NCBI GenBank assembly: GCA_031769625.1
Contig: JAUIMM010000704.1
Location: forward strand, 62,001 to 126,000
Direction: 5' to 3'
Length of the DNA stretch: 64,000 nt
Source: Taudactylus pleione
Taxonomy: Eukaryota; Chordata; Amphibia; Anura; Myobatrachidae
Below the pieces are notes generated by a model. The model was not told the DNA's origin and searched no databases. It saw only the letters and a program-made list of their open reading frames with translations. The translations under genes and the position numbers were made by a program. This document shows positions 9,941 to 20,614 of the stretch, in pieces (position 1 is the first letter of the stretch; each line of letters opens with the position of its first letter).

Positions 9941-12900
9941 GGATGATTTTCAGATAAGGGGCTTTATGATCAGATAAATGATGTTAGTATTAAATAAGGG
10001 ATTATAGCATCAGATAAGAGACTATAGTGTCATATAAATTATCACCGTGTCACATAAGGGATTTTATTTTCAGATAAATTATTTTAATATCCGATAAAGG
10101 ATTATAGTGTGAGATAGGGGATTATAGTGTCAGATAAGGGATTATAGTGTGAGATAAGGGATTATAGTGTCAGATAAGTGATTATAGTGTCAGATAAGGT
10201 ATTATAGTGTCAGATAAGGAATTATAGTGTGAGATAAGGGATTATAGTGTCAGATAAGTGATTACAGTGTCAAATAAGGGATTATAGTGTGAGATAAGGG
10301 ATTATAGTGTCAGATAAGTGATTATAGTGTCAGATAAGGCATTATAGTGTAAAATAAGGGATTATAGTATCAGATAAGTGATTACAGTGTCAGATAAGGG
10401 ATTTTATTATCAAATAAGATATTTTAGTATCAGAAAAGGGATTATAGCATCAAAAAAGAGATTTTAGTATCTGCTAAGTGATTCTCCTACCAGATTAAAG
10501 ATATTTTAACGTCCAATGAGGGAGTTTAGTATCAACCTTATGCTTTCTAGTATTAAATAACAGATTTTAGTAACAGATAAGGGATTATAGTGTCAGATAA
10601 GTGATTATAGTGTGAGATAAGGTATTATAGTGTGAGATAAGGTATTATAGTGTCAGATAAGGTATTATAGTGTGAGATAAGGTATTATAGTGTCAGATAA
10701 GGTATTATAGTGTGAGATAAGGGATTATAGTGTGAGATAAGGGATTATAGTGTCAGATAAGGGATTATAGTGTCAGATAAGGTATTATAGTGTGAGATAA
10801 GGGATTATAGTGTCAGATAAGGGATTATAGTGTCAGATAAGGTATTATAGTGAGAGATAAGGGATTATAGTGTAAAATAAGGGATTATAGTGTCAGATAA
10901 GTGATTATAGTGTCAGATAAGGTATTATAGTTTGAGATAAGGGATTATAGTATCAGATAAGGGATTACAGTGTCAGATAAGGGATTTTATTATCAAATAA
11001 GATAGTTTAGTATCATATAAGGGATTATAGCATCAACAAAGAGATTTTAGTATCTGCTAAGTGATTCTCCTACCAGATAAAAGATATTTTGCTTTCTAGT
11101 ATTAAATAAGAGATTTTATAGTGTGAGATAAGGGATTATAGTGTCAGATAAGTGATTATAGTGTCAGATAAGGGATTATAGTGTCAGATAAGTGATTATA
11201 GTGTCAGATAAGGGATTATAGTGTCAGATAAGTGATTATAGTGTCAGATAAGGGATTATAGTGTCAGATAATGGATTATAGTGTGAGATAAGTGATTATA
11301 GTGTCAGATAAGGGATTATAGTGTGAGATAAGGGATAATAGTGTCAGATAAGTGATTATAGTGTCAGATAAGGGATTACAGTGTCAGATAAGGGATTTTA
11401 TTATCAAAATAAGATAGTTTAGTATCATATAAGGGATTATAGCATCAACAAAGAGATTTTAGTATCTGCTAAGTGATTCTCCTACCAGATAAAAGATATT
11501 TTGCTTTCTAGTATTAAATAAGAGATTTTATAGTGTGAGATAAGGGATTATAGTGTCAGATAAGTGATTATAGTGTCAGATAAGGGATTATAGTGTCAGA
11601 TAAGTGATTATAGTGTCAGATAAGAGATTATAGTGTCAGATAAGTGATTATAGTGTCAGATAAGGGATTATAGTGTCAGATAATGGATTATAGTGTGAGA
11701 TAAGTGATTATAGTGTCAGATAAGGGATTATAGTGTGAGATAAGGGATAATAGTGTCAGATAAGTGATTATAGTGTCAGATAAGGGATTATAGTGTCAGA
11801 TAAGGGATTATAGTGTCAAATAAGGGATTATAGTGTCAAATAAGGAATTATAGTGTCAGATTTTATTATCAAATAAGATATTTTAGTATCAGATAAGGGT
11901 TTATAGCATCAAAAAATAGATTTTAGTATCTGCTAAGTGATTCTTCTACCAGATAAAAGATATTTTAGCGTCCGATGAGGGAGTTTAGAATCAGCCTCAG
12001 ATAAGGGATTATAGTGTCACATAAGGGATCATAGTGTGAGATAAGAGATTATAGTGTCAAATAAGGAATTATAGTGTGAGATAAGGGATTATAGTGTCAG
12101 ATAATGGATTATAGTGTGAGATAAGGGATTATAGTGTCAAATAAGGAATTATAGTGTGAGATAAGGGATTATAGTGTCAAATAAGGAATTATAGTGTGAG
12201 ATAAGGGATTATAGTGTCAGATAAGGGATTATAGTGTGAGATAAGGGATTATAGTGTCAGATAATGGATTATAGTGTGAGATAAGGGATTATAGTGTCAA
12301 ATAAGGAATTATAGTGTGAGATAAGGGATTATAGTGTCAAATAAGGTATTATAGTGTGAGATAAGGGATTATAGTGTCAGATAAGGGATTATAGTGTCAG
12401 ATAAGGTATTATAGTGAGAGATAAGGGATTATAGTGTAAAATAAGGGATTATAGTGTCAGATAAGTGATTATAGTGTCAGATAAGGTATTATAGTTTGAG
12501 ATAAGGGATTATAGTATCAGATAAGGGATTACAGTGTCAGATAAGGGATTTTATTATCAAATAAAATAGTTTAGTATCATATAAGGGATTATAGCATCAA
12601 CAAAGAGATTTTAGTATCTGCTAAGTGATTCTCCTACCAGATAAAAGATATTTTGCTTTCTAGTATTAAATAAGAGATTTTATAGTGTGAGATAAGGGAT
12701 TATAGTGTCAGATAAGGGATTATAGTGTCAGATAAGGGATTATAGTGTCAGATAAGGGATTATGGTGTCAGATAAGTGATTATAGTGTCAGATAAGGGAT
12801 TATAGTGTCAAATAAGGAATTATAGTGTCAGATTTTATTATCAAATAAGATATTTTAGTATCAGATAAGGGTTTATAGCATCAAAAAATAGATTTTAGTA

Positions 12901-14353
12901 TCTGCTAAGTGATTCTTCTACCAGATAAAAGATATTTTAGCGTCCGATGAGGGAGTTTAGAATCAGCCTCAGATAAGGGATTATAGTGTCACATAAGGGA
13001 TCATAGTGTGAGATAAGAGATTATAGTGTCAAATAAGGAATTATAGTGTGAGATAAGGGATTATAGTGTCAGATAATGGATTATAGTGTGAGATAAGGGA
13101 TTATAGTGTCAAATAAGGAATTATAGTGTGAGATAAGGGATTATAGTGTCAAATAAGGAATTATAGTGTGAGATAAGGGATTATAGTGTCAGATAAGGGA
13201 TTATAGTGTGAGATAAGGGATTATAGTGTCAGATAATGGATTATAGTGTGAGATAAGGGATTATAGTGTCAAATAAGGAATTATAGTGTGAGATAAGGGA
13301 TTATAGTGTCAAATAAGGTATTATAGTGTGAGATAAGGGATTATAGTGTCAGATAAGGGATTATAGTGTCAGATAAGGTATTATAGTGAGAGATAAGGGA
13401 TTATAGTGTAAAATAAGGGATTATAGTGTCAGATAAGTGATTATAGTGTCAGATAAGGTATTATAGTTTGAGATAAGGGATTATAGTATCAGATAAGGGA
13501 TTACAGTGTCAGATAAGGGATTTTATTATCAAATAAGATAGTTTAGTATCATATAAGGGATTATAGCATCAACAAAGAGATTTTAGTATCTGCTAAGTGA
13601 TTCTCCTACCAGATAAAAGATATTTTGCTTTCTAGTATTAAATAAGAGATTTTATAGTGTGAGATAAGGGATTATAGTGTCAGATAAGGGATTATAGTGT
13701 CAGATAAGGGATTATAGTGTCAGATAAGGGATTATGGTGTCAGATAAGTGATTATAGTGTCAGATAAGGGATTATAGTGTCAAATAAGGAATTATAGTGT
13801 CAGATTTTATTATCAAATAAGATATTTTAGTATCAGATAAGGGTTTATAGCATCAAAAAATAGATTTTAGTATCTGCTAAGTGATTCTTCTACCAGATAA
13901 AAGATATTTTAGCGTCCGATGAGGGAGTTTAGAATCAGCCTCAGATAAGGGATTATAGTGTCACATAAGGGATCATAGTGTGAGATAAGAGATTATAATG
14001 AGAGATAAGGGATTATAGTGTCAAATAAGGAATTATAGTGTGAGATAAGGGATTATAGTGTCAAATAAGGAATTATAGTGTGAGATAAGGGATTATAGTG
14101 TCAGATAAGGGATTATAGTGTGAGATAAGGGATTATAGTGTCAGATAAGGGATTATAGTGTGAGATAAGGGATTATAGTGTGAGATAAGGGATTATAGTG
14201 TCAGATAATGGATTATAGTGTGAGATAAGGGATTATAGTGTCAAATAAGGAATTATAGTGTGAGATAAGGGATTATAGTGTCAAATAAGGAATTATAGTG
14301 TGAGATAAGGGATTATAGTGTCAGATAAGGGATTATAGTGTGAGATAAGATAA
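9941..14353. repeat. 20-bp minisatellite array with higher-order structure
   Basis: About 4.4 kb of tandem units with consensus GGGATTATAGTGTCAGATAA and variants (GTGAG for GTCAG, AAATAAGGAATT). Diverged blocks with ATTTTAGTATCTGCTAAG and TGATTCTCCTACCAG recur within it. A large-scale period of 972 bp is visible: the block starting TTTTATTATCAAATAAG is at 11861, 12833 and 13805, and the first two full copies look almost identical. An earlier 412-bp period links 11101 to 11513. Every frame is full of stops, so nothing is encoded. Confidence 0.95.
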
Positions 14354-15120
14354 TATTATGAAGTGTCTCTAGAAACTATTCTCTATTGTTGGCAGATATA
14401 CAAGGAATGCTGCAAGACATCTGGGCACCGCATTTTGTGTTGATGAAAACCTTTTGGGCTCGTCACGGGCTGCGGAAAATGCTAAATTGACTTTTAGCTA
14501 AAAAAGAAAGGTGTTTTTTTTTGTGTGTGAGTTAAATAATTGTTTTACCAACTATCGACATCATTCCATTGTAGTCCACATTCTGGATGAGCTGAGAGCA
14601 GCCGCTAGTGACAGGTGGCCCATTATGTGCCAGGGTGCCATCCATGTGTTATTGCTAGGTGCCAGGGGAAATACGCAGCCTTCCTGGCATGAAAGTTGCT
14701 TTGGATTTTCGAGACCTTACACATGAAGCATGGTGACAGTTGCTTATAATACAGTGTCTATATTAGAAAGTTATTTTTCACCTACATCTGAAATCACATG
14801 CAAAGCAGCCCCTCCCCCCTCCCCCACTTCTACATGCACATCTCATTAATCTCTGTTACCGCCGTGCGCTAATTTACTCCCCGAAGTCCCAGGGGCCGGG
14901 GCATGCAGCCATGTTTCACTGAGATTTGTGGTTCATCTCACTTCTTTAGTAACTGTTACCAACCAATAAACAGAATTTTTAATTTAATATCAGTGCTAAT
15001 ATCACTGGAATAAAAGAAAAATGCTCCATAAAAATATTCTGCTCCTAACACTTTGCTATTGAACTGTGTGAAAAATTACATGAAAATCAATTGCAGGTGA
15101 CTTTGTTTCTAGGAAGGGTA
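14354..15120. other. No gene recognised
   Basis: Unique-looking flank after the minisatellite. A short open frame at 14511-14726 has no recognisable product. A C-rich tract lies at 14812-14826. Confidence 0.4.
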
Positions 15121-15276
15121 AAGGCCCCCATACATCAGCAATTGATTGCAGCAATCGTGCAATTTGCAATCGATTGTGTATAAAAATCTTTCCCTTTTTC
15201 AATCGATTGTGGCATCTCTGCAATCGATTGCAAATTGCACGATTGCTGCAATCAATTGCTGATGTATGGGGACCTT
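15121..15276. mobile_element. Palindromic MITE
   Basis: The two ends read AAGGCCCCCATACATCAGCA and, on the minus strand, AAGGTCCCCATACATCAGCA. The complementarity continues through TTGATTGCAGCAATCG and CAATCGATTG, giving arms of about 55 bp around a roughly 45-bp centre. Non-coding. The superfamily cannot be assigned from termini alone. Confidence 0.75.
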
Positions 15277-15401
15277 CAGACAACGAGCAGTGGGAATTGG
15301 AAATGACTTTCTGGGCATTCCGAGCCTGAGAGTCACAGAGGGCCATGTTTTTGTTTATAAGCGCTATATACATTGTAAACATTTTAAAATGTAGAGATTT
15401 T

Positions 15402-15939
15402 GGGCCTCATTCAGACCCACTTGCAAGCAGCTGTCCGCTCGCAAGTGGGTCGATGGTGTGCACTGCGCATGCGCACGACGGAGGGAGCTCCGTCGTGCGC
15501 ATGCGCCAGACGCGACGAGCGAAGGACTTTCCTTCGCTTGTTGTGTTTGATCAAAGGGGGCGTGCTGTCGATGTTGATTGACAGCACGCCCCCTTTGGTG
15601 GGCGTGCCTGCCAGACGGAGGCGTTCCCATGGGAACGCCTACCGTCAGAAGCCGGCCCCACTGACATCACTAGTGATGTCAGTGGGAGTGATTTTGGCTC
15701 TGATAGAGCCAAAATCACTCCAGGGCTTGTGGTCGAAAACCCCGACCACAGGCTTCTGGTCGCACTGGCGATGGTCGCGATGGTCAAGACCATCGCGACC
15801 ATCATCCTGCACGCTTGTATGTGCTGTGGGTGGTGACCCACAGCTATACGAGAGTCCAGGAGGACGCTCCATTTTTATGGAGGACGGCCCTCATTCAGAG
15901 CGAGGCTCTGCTCAGAGCGTCCGGCTCTGAATGAGGGCC
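15402..15939 (+). mobile_element. Multi-hairpin Harbinger-like MITE, copy 1
   Basis: The ends GGGCCTCATTCAGA and its complement are flanked by TTT on each side (3-bp). Nearly the whole 538 bp is a run of adjacent inverted repeats: 15415-15450 (10-bp arms), 15465-15506 (18-bp arms), 15518-15538 (9), 15552-15597 (18), 15619-15640 (22-bp perfect palindrome), 15657-15686 (30-bp perfect palindrome), 15685-15721 (17), 15728-15750 (8), 15770-15803 (16), 15823-15844 (9) and 15886-15939 (16). Open frames on both strands mirror each other because of this symmetry and are not genes. The second copy is at 26147-26685 in the opposite orientation. Confidence 0.8.
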
Positions 15940-16107
15940 TTTGTCACATGATCATTTCACATTGTACGAGGGCGGTTCAATAAGTAAGGTAACAAGACCT
16001 CTCACATATGTAATGTTCTATATTTCATTCTAATTTCCCGCCTGGCCAGAGCAGGTAGACCACGGCTTCTTCTCACGGTCATTAGACTGCACCTCATATC
16101 AGTCATA

Positions 16108-16524
16108 AGGGGCCTATCCATTAACGGATGTTTTTCTGAACGATGAAAGACGAAAGATATCTATTGAAAATTCCGGTGGCTGCGCTGAACGATATCTGTC
16201 ATGTACATGACAGATTTTTGCGAAAGACGAACGATGAACGATATCGCATGACATGATTCAGGGAGTGGATATTTTCTCTCCAGCGCTTTGTAGCTGCTGT
16301 TAATATCGTTCGTCGTTTACCGCATATAAACTGCACGATATTTCTAATATCTGGCAGCGATATGCGATAATTGACCAACATGTTGGAGAGACGAAAGATA
16401 AAATGTATCGGCTGCGGGAGTGCGCATCTGTCATCGTTCAGGGCCTATCCATTAGCAGATAAATTGAAGGACTGAACGATATATCGTTCAGTCGTTCAAT
16501 TTCTCTGCTAATGGATAGGCCCCT
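16108..16524. mobile_element. MITE of the AGGGGCCTATCC family, copy 1
   Basis: The termini are AGGGGCCTATCCATTA and, on the minus strand, AGGGGCCTATCCATTAGCAG, with ATA directly outside both ends (16105-16107, 16525-16527). The right end is itself a near-perfect palindrome of about 84 bp (16440-16523), so the right end carries two copies of the terminal motif facing each other. The interior contains TGTCATGTACATGACA and many CGATAT words. It sits inside the mariner fragment, so it inserted later. The copy at 26886-27274 has a TTA duplication. Confidence 0.75.
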
Positions 16525-16549
16525 ATACTGTCCCAACATCAGGTGTAAG

Positions 16550-16615
16550 ATGGCGGTGCCTGCGACAACATGGTCACACATTGAGGTGCGTAGTGTGAGC
16601 ATTCTGATGATTTGA
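16550..16615 (+). pseudogene. Mariner transposase N-terminal remnant
   Basis: Eighteen codons from the ATG at 16550 match the expected start of a mariner transposase in sequence and in position after the terminal repeat. Then L-M-I-stop follows. The remaining DNA-binding and DDD catalytic parts are not visible downstream. Support is a short stretch of similarity plus the appropriate upstream terminus. Confidence 0.5.
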
Positions 16616-17230
16616 TCGGCTATAATATGAATATTTAATTGATTTAATTGGATAATAATCAGTGCACAAACTCATAAGCATTAGCTGAAGATGAAATACT
16701 ATGTTCTATGAGCCATTTCAAGCATTGTGTAAGTGATGAGCATTGGGACGAGGGAACCAGGGGTTTATTATCACCCGAGGGGGCCTGTTTGCTGCGCCCC
16801 CTCATCTGAACAGAGCCTTAACCACTCCACCCGCCAGACAAGCATTTTACCTTGCTCTGCTAAACGGGTCCTTCCTCCTCCATGGCGCCATCTTCCCAGT
16901 GATATTCGGGAAGATGGAGCTTGTGCACTAGAGAGTAAAGACACTGGTATAGTGCCAGATTCTTTGCTGTGACTGCACAGCGCCATCTTACTGTAGATGT
17001 CACTGGGAAGATGTCACCTCCTCGGCGGAGGAGGAGGGACCCACTTGCCAGAGTGAGGTAAGTATACTTTGACTGCAGGTTGTGCAGTGTACCACACAAC
17101 CTGCCCCCATTATAAATACGCCTATGGTGGGAACCATATGGTAGGAATCAAACATTTTTATCAATATGTTAAAGGCTGGACACCAGAGTACGTATGGGCA
17201 TGTTTGTCCGTACAGAGCAGCAGTCTGCTG
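16616..17230. other. No gene recognised
   Basis: Several small overlapping open frames on both strands at 16733-17284 share the segment with short inverted words (AAGATG, CATCTT; GGAGGA, TCCTCC). That suggests another unclassified palindromic repeat, not an exon. Confidence 0.35.
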
Positions 17231-17470
17231 CAGAGCCATAACTAGACTTTTTGGTGCCCTGTGCCAGAAAGAGCATTGGCGCACCCCTCATTATTCAAAG
17301 GGACATAATGCACCCAAAAAAGGGCCATGGCTTCATGGGGAAGGGCCATGGAAGAGATAGGAGAGGCCAGGAGAGCTGGGGATGAAATAAGAGGAAGCTA
17401 CAAGCAAGAATGATAATAAACAGACATTTGACAGGCCCAAACAGCGCCTCCTACCCTAGCTACGGCCCTG
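17231..17470. mobile_element. hAT MITE with perfect 8-bp target duplication
   Basis: It starts CAGAGCCATAACTAGAC and ends, on the minus strand, CAGGGCCGTAGCTAGGGTAG. GTCTGCTG flanks both sides exactly (17223-17230, 17471-17478), the 8-bp duplication expected for hAT transposition. The 240-bp interior encodes nothing. The insertion is well bounded. Confidence 0.85.
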
Positions 17471-17478
17471 GTCTGCTG

Positions 17479-18323
17479 CGACATGTTCCCAAGGCATTGG
17501 ACACCTCATGAAAGGATTTGGAAGGTAGACATAAAGGGCACCTGAGACTGTTCCGTTTGTCCAGCATTAAATAGAGTAGAAGAAAAACTTAAGGACCATT
17601 GATCATATACTGCTGCGGATCTCACCTTACATGGATAAGGCTGGTGCTCTAACAGGGCATCAGTGCTGACCGTGAGATTGGAGCCAGGGGTGACCCGTAG
17701 TAAGGCAGAGATATGGGCTGCTTCCAATGTACAGTTAGATATTAGTATCATGAAGACCGGCAGATATTCATTATAGCATTGTCTATGTTAACCCTTCACA
17801 GGGGCCAGTGTGGAGTACTGTAAGGTGGTGGTGATGTAAGGTGGTGGTGTGTGTGGAGGGGCAATTGGCACCTAGAAGACCCCCAGCACTGGCCCACGCT
17901 ATGCAATCATGTGTGCAAACAGGGCATCAATGATTCATTCAAATTAAAAAGTGCTTCTCACATCTGATATATTATGCATTAGTATTGATTGGAAAACAGT
18001 AGTTAGACTTTTAACTTCCCCCCTGACAGGAGGCCGAGGCTGATTCACCGCCTCACACCCCCGCTCTCCTACCAGGACCCCGTCCAATCTTTTCTCCTCA
18101 CAGGAAGGACAGCACAGGTGTTAAAAGCTTTCCCAATATAAATTGTTTTTCATAAAACTCTGAGTAACAATAGTATAGCTGGAAAAGGCCACAAGTAAGA
18201 TTCATTTGTTTCATTATATGTAAGAAAAAACCATGTTGTGACTATGATCAATGATTAAAGGGACATCTGTGTTTTATGGTATGGTAGTCCGGGGCTGCCT
18301 TGTAGAAAGGTTGCAAAGACAAT
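17479..18323. other. No gene recognised
   Basis: Single-copy-looking. A minus-strand open frame at 17506-17751 has no recognisable product. Confidence 0.4.
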
Positions 18324-18390
18324 GGGCCTGATTTAGAGTCGCCCACGATGCACGTAATCGTGAGCAAAAATCTTTAAAGACTCCTATGGC
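18324..18390 (+). mobile_element. Harbinger-like MITE end fragment
   Basis: GGGCCTGATTTAGAGTCGCC is a family left end. No matching right end follows before the hAT-like terminus and minisatellite that begin at 18434, so this copy is truncated or split. Confidence 0.4.
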
Positions 18391-18433
18391 GCATATGTTA
18401 CACAGAGTGTACACACAAAGGCACTATTGTTAT

Positions 18434-18474
18434 CAGGGCTGCCACCAGAAATTGTGGGGCAGGGAGGGCTGAAC
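18434..18474 (+). mobile_element. Possible hAT-like left terminus
   Basis: CAGGGCTGCCACCAGAAATT resembles hAT-type ends common in frog repeats. It leads directly into the G-rich minisatellite. I could not find a convincing right end near 20.1-20.3 kb or an 8-bp duplicate of ATTGTTAT. Confidence 0.3.
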
Positions 18475-20045
18475 CTTAATGGGGGGGGAAGCACAGGGCT
18501 GGGAAGGCTGGAGTAGGGGGGGAGGCACAGGGCAGGGAAGGCTGGAGTAGGGGGAGGCACAGGGCAGGGAAGCCTGGAGTAGGGGGGAGGCACAGGGCAG
18601 GGAAGGTTGGAGTAGGGGGGAGGCACAGGGCAGGGAAGGCTGGAGTGAGGGGAGGCACAGGGCAGGGAAGGTTGGAGTAGGGTGGAGGCACAGGGCATGG
18701 AAGGCTGGAGTAGGGAGGAGCCATAGGGCAGGGAAGGCTGGAGATGGGGGAGGCACAGGGCAGGGAAGGTTGGAGTAGGGAGGAGGCACAGGGCAGGGAA
18801 GGCTGGAGTGAGGGGAGGCACAGGGCAGGGAAGGTTGGAGTAGGGTGGAGGCACAGGGCATGGAAGGCTGGAGTAGGGAGGAGCCATAGGGCAGGGAAGG
18901 CTGGAGTAGGGGGAGGCACAGGGCAGGGAAGGTTGGAGTAGGGAGGAGGCACAGGTCAGGGTAGGGTGGAGTAGGGGGAAGGCACAGGGCAGGGAAGGTT
19001 GGAGTAGGGGGAGGCACAGGGCAGGGAAGCCTGGAGTAGGGGGGAGGCACAGGGCAGGGAAGGTTGGAGTAGGGGGGAGGCACAGGGCAGGGAAGGCTGG
19101 AGTGAGGGGAGGCACAGGGCAGGGAAGGTTGGAGTAGGGTGGAGGCACAGGGCATGGAAGGCTGGAGTAGGGAGGAGCCATAGGGCAGGGAAGGCTGGAG
19201 TAGGGGGAGGCACAGGGCAGGGAAGGTTGGAGTAGGGAGGAGGCACAGGTCAGGGTAGGGTGGAGTAGGGGGAAGGCACAGGGCAGGGAAGGTTGGAGTA
19301 GGGGGAGGCACGGGGCAGGGAAGGTTGGAGTAGGGGGGAGGCACGGGGCAGAGAAGGCTGGAGTAGGGAGGAGGCACGGGGCAGGGAATGCTGGAGTAGG
19401 GGGGAGGCACAGGACAGGGAAGGTTGGAGTAGGGGGAGGCACAGGGTAGGGAAGGCTGGAGTGGGGGGAGGCACAGGGCAGGGAAGGTTGGAGTAGGGAG
19501 AGGCACACGGCAGGGAAGGTTAGAGTAGGGGGGAGGCACGGGGCAGGGAAGGCTGGAGTAGGGAGGAGGCATAAGGCAGGGAAGGTTGGAGTAGGGGGGA
19601 GGCACAGGGCAGGCTGGAGTAGGGGGGAGGCACAGGGCAGGGAAGGTTGGAGTAGGGGGAGGCACAGGGAAGGGAAGGATGGCTGGAGTAGGAGAGGCAC
19701 AGGGCAGGGAAGGCTGGAGTAGAGGGAGGCACAGGGAAGGGAAGGCTGGAGTAGGGGGAGGCACAGGGAAGGGAAGGATGGTTGGAGTAGGGGAGAGGCA
19801 CAGGGTAGGGAAGGCTGGAGTAGGGGGGGAGTCACAGGGCAGGGAAGGCTGGAGTAGGGGGGAGTCACAGGGCAGAGAAGGCTGGAGTAGGGGGAGGCAC
19901 AGGGAAGGGAAGGATAGCTGGAGTAGGGGGAGGCACAGGGCAGGGAAGGTTGGGGTAAGGGGGAATCACAGGCCAGGGAAGGCTGGAGTAGGGGGTGGCA
20001 CAGGGCAGGGAAGCCTGGAATAGAGCAGGGAAAGCTGGCTGGACT
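18475..20045. repeat. G-rich minisatellite, about 30-bp unit
   Basis: Tandem units of about 28-33 bp with consensus GGGAAGGCTGGAGTAGGGGG then AGGCACAGGGCA. A 457-bp higher-order period links 18571 to 19028 and 18641 to 19098, and a shorter 163-bp duplication links 18641 to 18804. The lower strand lacks stops over long stretches and yields proline- and leucine-rich open frames up to 582 codons in more than one frame. This is the signature of a repeat, not a protein. G-runs could support G-quadruplexes. Confidence 0.95.
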
Positions 20046-20386
20046 TGGGGGGGTGCAGTGAAAGGTTAGCTGCACTAGGACCAATGTATTTACCAAGGGC
20101 CCGGGTGGCGGCGCCATGGTGCAGAAATGCACCGGCAGCCAGCTAGCAACAGCACTGGTGGCATTTCAAATATGATTGGCTGCCTGTCCACGAGCTGTAA
20201 TTGGCACAGGTGTTCCTATGGTTCCTATGTAGTTTACAGTATAACATTACAAAAATAACCCTATTATCCAATTATTTGGTTTATGTCAGTATATCCAAGG
20301 CCCGGTGCTACCACCGGACATAGTACAAGTTACATTACATAGCACAAAGAGAAAAAAGAAATGTAGATCACATAAAGCAAACCCCT
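20046..20386. other. No gene recognised
   Basis: Flank of the minisatellite. It contains CACTGGTGGCATTTC and CCCGGTGCTACCACCGG, which hint at degraded hAT-like ends, but nothing can be bounded. Confidence 0.35.
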
Positions 20387-20614
20387 GGGGCCAAATGTGA
20401 GAGACTAGAAAATGTGAGAGATTAGCAGTAACCTCTCACATTGGTCCAGTTTTATCTCCAAAATGGGAAAACATCTGAATGAGATCCTAAATCATGAGAG
20501 TTTTTGTAGTCTGAATCCCGTTTGCTCTGTTGCTCTGTTCTCGGACTCTATTACTTTGGCTGAGCTTAAAAACTCTGACATTTCCTATACTGTCACCCTA
20601 TTACATTTGGCCCC
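20387..20614. mobile_element. Small MITE
   Basis: The ends GGGGCCAAATGTGAGAG and, on the minus strand, GGGGCCAAATGTAATAGG are inverted repeats of about 17-20 bp with few differences. The 228-bp interior has internal TGTGAGAG/CTCTCACA pairing. Target duplication is not clear. Confidence 0.55.

Larger units (their letters stand above)
15967..16615 (+). mobile_element. Mariner-like transposon 5' fragment, interrupted by a MITE
   Basis: It begins after TA with CGAGGGCGGTTCAATAAGTA, a terminus of the type used by mariner elements whose ends read CGAGGNNNGTTCAATAAGTA. After the MITE at 16108-16524, sequence resumes and an ATG at 16550 opens a frame reading MAVPATTWSHIEVRSVSI. This resembles the N-terminus of irritans/Hsmar-like mariner transposases (a WSHIE-R-SVI pattern). 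The frame then stops at 16613-16615 and I see no further transposase. It is a truncated, inactive relic. Confidence 0.6.

Noticed and set aside
9941..14353. Regular 20-bp repeats that could suggest a CRISPR array
   Set aside because: Units are directly adjacent with no unique spacers, vary by substitution and lie in vertebrate-type DNA. This is a minisatellite.
15345..15930. Overlapping open frames of 176, 96, 88 and 75 codons on both strands, echoed at 26142-26776
   Set aside because: They occur because the multi-hairpin element is self-complementary. The two genomic copies give mirrored peptides and no domain is recognisable.
18384..20132. Proline/leucine-rich minus-strand frames of 582 and 443 codons
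   Set aside because: They are translations of the G-rich minisatellite in more than one frame. Overlapping frames on the same strand give similar peptides because the unit length varies.
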